The notes below the pieces were generated by a model, which saw only the letters and a list, made by a program, of their open reading frames with translations, was not told the origin of the DNA and made no database searches. Source: Acidobacteriaceae bacterium (GTDB taxonomy: Bacteria > Acidobacteriota > Terriglobia > Terriglobales > Acidobacteriaceae). From it: a DNA stretch of 5,256 nt. The stretch spans positions 1-5,256 of the forward strand of contig JASHYS010000412.1 in assembly GCA_030042915.1 (NCBI GenBank), given 5' to 3'. Below, in pieces: positions 4,454 to 5,256 of the stretch (position 1 is the first letter of the stretch; the number at the start of each line of letters is the position of its first letter). Position numbers and translations under genes: made by a program.

Positions 4454-5256
4454 GTGAAGCCATCATCCCCTGCGGCTCCTTCTGTTCCACCCCGGGAAGC
4501 ACAAACCGCTTCCCGGCGGCCTCAGGTGGGTTTTGTCTCCCTGGGTTGCCCCAAGAACCTCGTCGATTCCGAGGTCATGATGGGTCTGCTCGACCGCGCC
4601 GGCGCGCGCCTGACCTCCCAGCCCGAAGAAGCCGAGATCCTGGTCGTCAACACCTGCTCTTTTATCGACGTCGCCAGGCAGGAGTCTGTTGACACCATTC
4701 TGGAAATGGCCCGCCATAAATCCTCCGGTCACGCCCGCAAACTCATCGTCGCCGGCTGCCTGGTGGAGCGCTATCGCGACGAAATCCGCAAAAACATCCC
4801 TGAAGTCGACGCCGTGGTCGGCACCGGCGAGCTGGAATCGATTCTCGAAGCCGCCGGCCTGGCGCCCGTGTCGGTAAGTGGGGTGCCCCAGGTCCCTCGC
4901 ACCTGGGGACCTGGGAGCGCTCCAACCCAGCCATCCCCTTTCAACATCCTGACGGAGAACGCTGCTGACGTGCGCTCCGGCCGCGAGTCCCAGGCGGGCA
5001 CCCACAAATCCACCGCGAAGGGTACGGGCTTTAGCCCGTATATCATCAGCGATCAAATTGAAGCCATCGAGGCTTTAGCCCCGGAACAACCCCAATCGAA
5101 CTCGAACTACATCCAAGACCCGGAAGCGCGGAGCGCCTGGGACGGCACGAAGGACGGCGTGCCGACCTCAAGGCCCGAAGGAAACCATCGCGAGGCCCAC
5201 GGTCGCTTCCGCCGCGACGCGTGGCAGGGCGCGTCGCACCTCCTGCCCACTTACCT
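4454..5256 (+). CDS. rimO: RimO, ribosomal protein S12 methylthiotransferase, N-terminal part with expanded linker
   Basis: The frame is open from GTG 4454 to the window end: 267 complete codons with no stop. VGFVSLGCPKNLVDSE (25-40), VVNTCSF (64-70) and VAGCLVERY (99-107) supply Cys32, Cys68 and Cys102, the three ligands of the auxiliary 4Fe-4S cluster in the MTTase N-terminal domain. From the family: RimO is a radical SAM enzyme adding a methylthio group to the beta-carbon of the conserved Asp of ribosomal protein S12 (Asp89 in E. coli). The radical SAM CxxxCxxC and TRAM domains lie beyond the edge; LPTY at 264-267 is the motif I expect just before them. Start choice: GTG 4526 is an alternative that would remove 24 Pro/Ala/Ser-rich residues. 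Odd: about 127 residues separate the N-domain end (GELESILEAAGL, up to 136) from LPTY, and this stretch contains several DNA palindromes. The intact frame argues against a pseudogene. Confidence 0.92.
   Translation, partial: MKPSSPAAPSVPPREAQTASRRPQVGFVSLGCPKNLVDSEVMMGLLDRAGARLTSQPEEAEILVVNTCSFIDVARQESVDTILEMARHKSSGHARKLIVAGCLVERYRDEIRKNIPEVDAVVGTGELESILEAAGLAPVSVSGVPQVPRTWGPGSAPTQPSPFNILTENAADVRSGRESQAGTHKSTAKGTGFSPYIISDQIEAIEALAPEQPQSNSNYIQDPEARSAWDGTKDGVPTSRPEGNHREAHGRFRRDAWQGASHLLPTY
4880..4915. repeat. Palindrome 1 inside rimO: three nested or overlapping inverted repeats
   Basis: GGGG/CCCC (4880-4883 and 4886-4889), CCCCAGGT/ACCTGGGG (4886-4893 and 4901-4908) and CCCAGGTCC/GGACCTGGG (4887-4895 and 4907-4915) are all perfect. 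They share bases, so the folds compete. The stretch is read in frame as residues 143-154 of RimO, exactly 12 codons. It resembles hairpin repeats I associate with acidobacterial spacers, from memory only. Confidence 0.7.
5023..5040. repeat. Palindrome 2 inside rimO (GGGCTTTAGCCC core)
   Basis: TACGGGCT (5023-5030), TT and AGCCCGTA (5033-5040) are perfect 8-bp inverted arms around a 2-nt centre. They encode most of residues 190-196 of RimO. Palindromes with the core GGGCTTTAGCCC are familiar to me as dispersed repeats in acidobacterial genomes; this needs a genome count. Confidence 0.75.
5067..5084. repeat. Degenerate second copy of the GGCTTTAGCCC palindrome
   Basis: GGCTTTAGCCC at 5071-5081 repeats the core of palindrome 2 (5027-5037), 44 bp downstream. 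Pairing is GGCT/AGCC, one A-C mismatch, then C-G pairs and a T-G wobble. Because 44 is not a multiple of 3, the same bases are read in a different frame: Gly-Phe-Ser-Pro in the first copy, Glu-Ala-Leu-Ala-Pro in this one. Confidence 0.6.
5143..5164. repeat. Palindrome 3 inside rimO
   Basis: CGGCACG (5143-5149) and CGTGCCG (5158-5164) are perfect 7-bp arms around an 8-nt loop, encoding most of residues 230-237 of RimO. No protein motif is recognisable there. Confidence 0.55.
5214..5237. repeat. Palindrome 4 inside rimO
   Basis: GCGACGCG (5214-5221) and CGCGTCGC (5230-5237) are perfect 8-bp arms around an 8-nt loop. It encodes residues 254-261, just before LPTY. This part (GRFRRDAWQGA) looks like the normal linker of acidobacterial RimO, so the palindrome may be a by-product of GC-rich codons and not an inserted element. 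Confidence 0.5.

Noticed and set aside
4463..5056. Open frame of 197 codons antisense to rimO
   Set aside because: It overlaps the conserved RimO N-domain and ends in the linker; its composition is that of a reverse-strand shadow. The palindromes help keep both strands open.
4874..5240. Intein, intron or frameshifted pseudogene as the cause of the rimO expansion
   Set aside because: No intein splice-block motifs and no stop or frame change; the frame rejoins the expected LPTY motif, so an in-frame linker expansion fits better.

Overview
The window looks like a chromosomal segment of an Acidobacteriota genome, most likely Terriglobia/Acidobacteriaceae. This rests on high GC, the start of an acidobacterial VWFA-related secreted protein, a secreted SpoIVB/S55-type protein of the kind common in that phylum, a RimO with the long linker I associate with that group, and families of short palindromes between and inside genes. 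The assignment is by recognition, not by a search.

Layout from left to right. (1) Positions 1-407, minus strand: 5' part of a gene for an exported VWFA-related protein, leaving the window before the VWA fold. (2) Positions 408-537: divergent intergenic region with two small inverted repeats and a TANNNT -10 candidate just ahead of a GTG start. (3) Positions 538-2493, plus: exported S55-family protein of 651 residues whose Ser motif lies before its His motif, the reverse of Bacillus SpoIVB. (4) Positions 2494-2673: spacer with a compact hairpin. (5) Positions 2674-3681, plus: zinc-dependent, probably NADP(H)-using alcohol dehydrogenase of the CAD/YahK type, followed by a long hairpin and a T run that could terminate it. 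(6) Positions 3803-4027, plus: small double-CxxC protein. (7) Positions 4038-4346, minus and convergent with it: ABM-like dimeric alpha/beta-barrel protein. (8) Positions 4347-4453: C-rich spacer with a potential G-quadruplex on the minus strand over the ABM ribosome binding site, a six-unit 8-bp tandem repeat, and a -10 box placed for a leaderless rimO mRNA. (9) Positions 4454-5256, plus: 5' part of rimO, with the complete MTTase N-terminal domain and a very long linker, cut by the window end before the radical SAM domain.

The genes do not form one pathway. They are single transcription units of mixed function: envelope or periplasm (VWFA, S55), redox (alcohol dehydrogenase), unknown (CxxC and ABM-like proteins) and ribosomal protein modification (rimO). 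The most striking observation is that the rimO linker is studded with perfect palindromes that keep the frame open. One 11-base palindromic core occurs twice in two different reading frames, which suggests that DNA-level palindromic repeats were captured inside an essential-type enzyme at its interdomain loop. I found no CRISPR array, RNA gene, transposase or obvious defence system.
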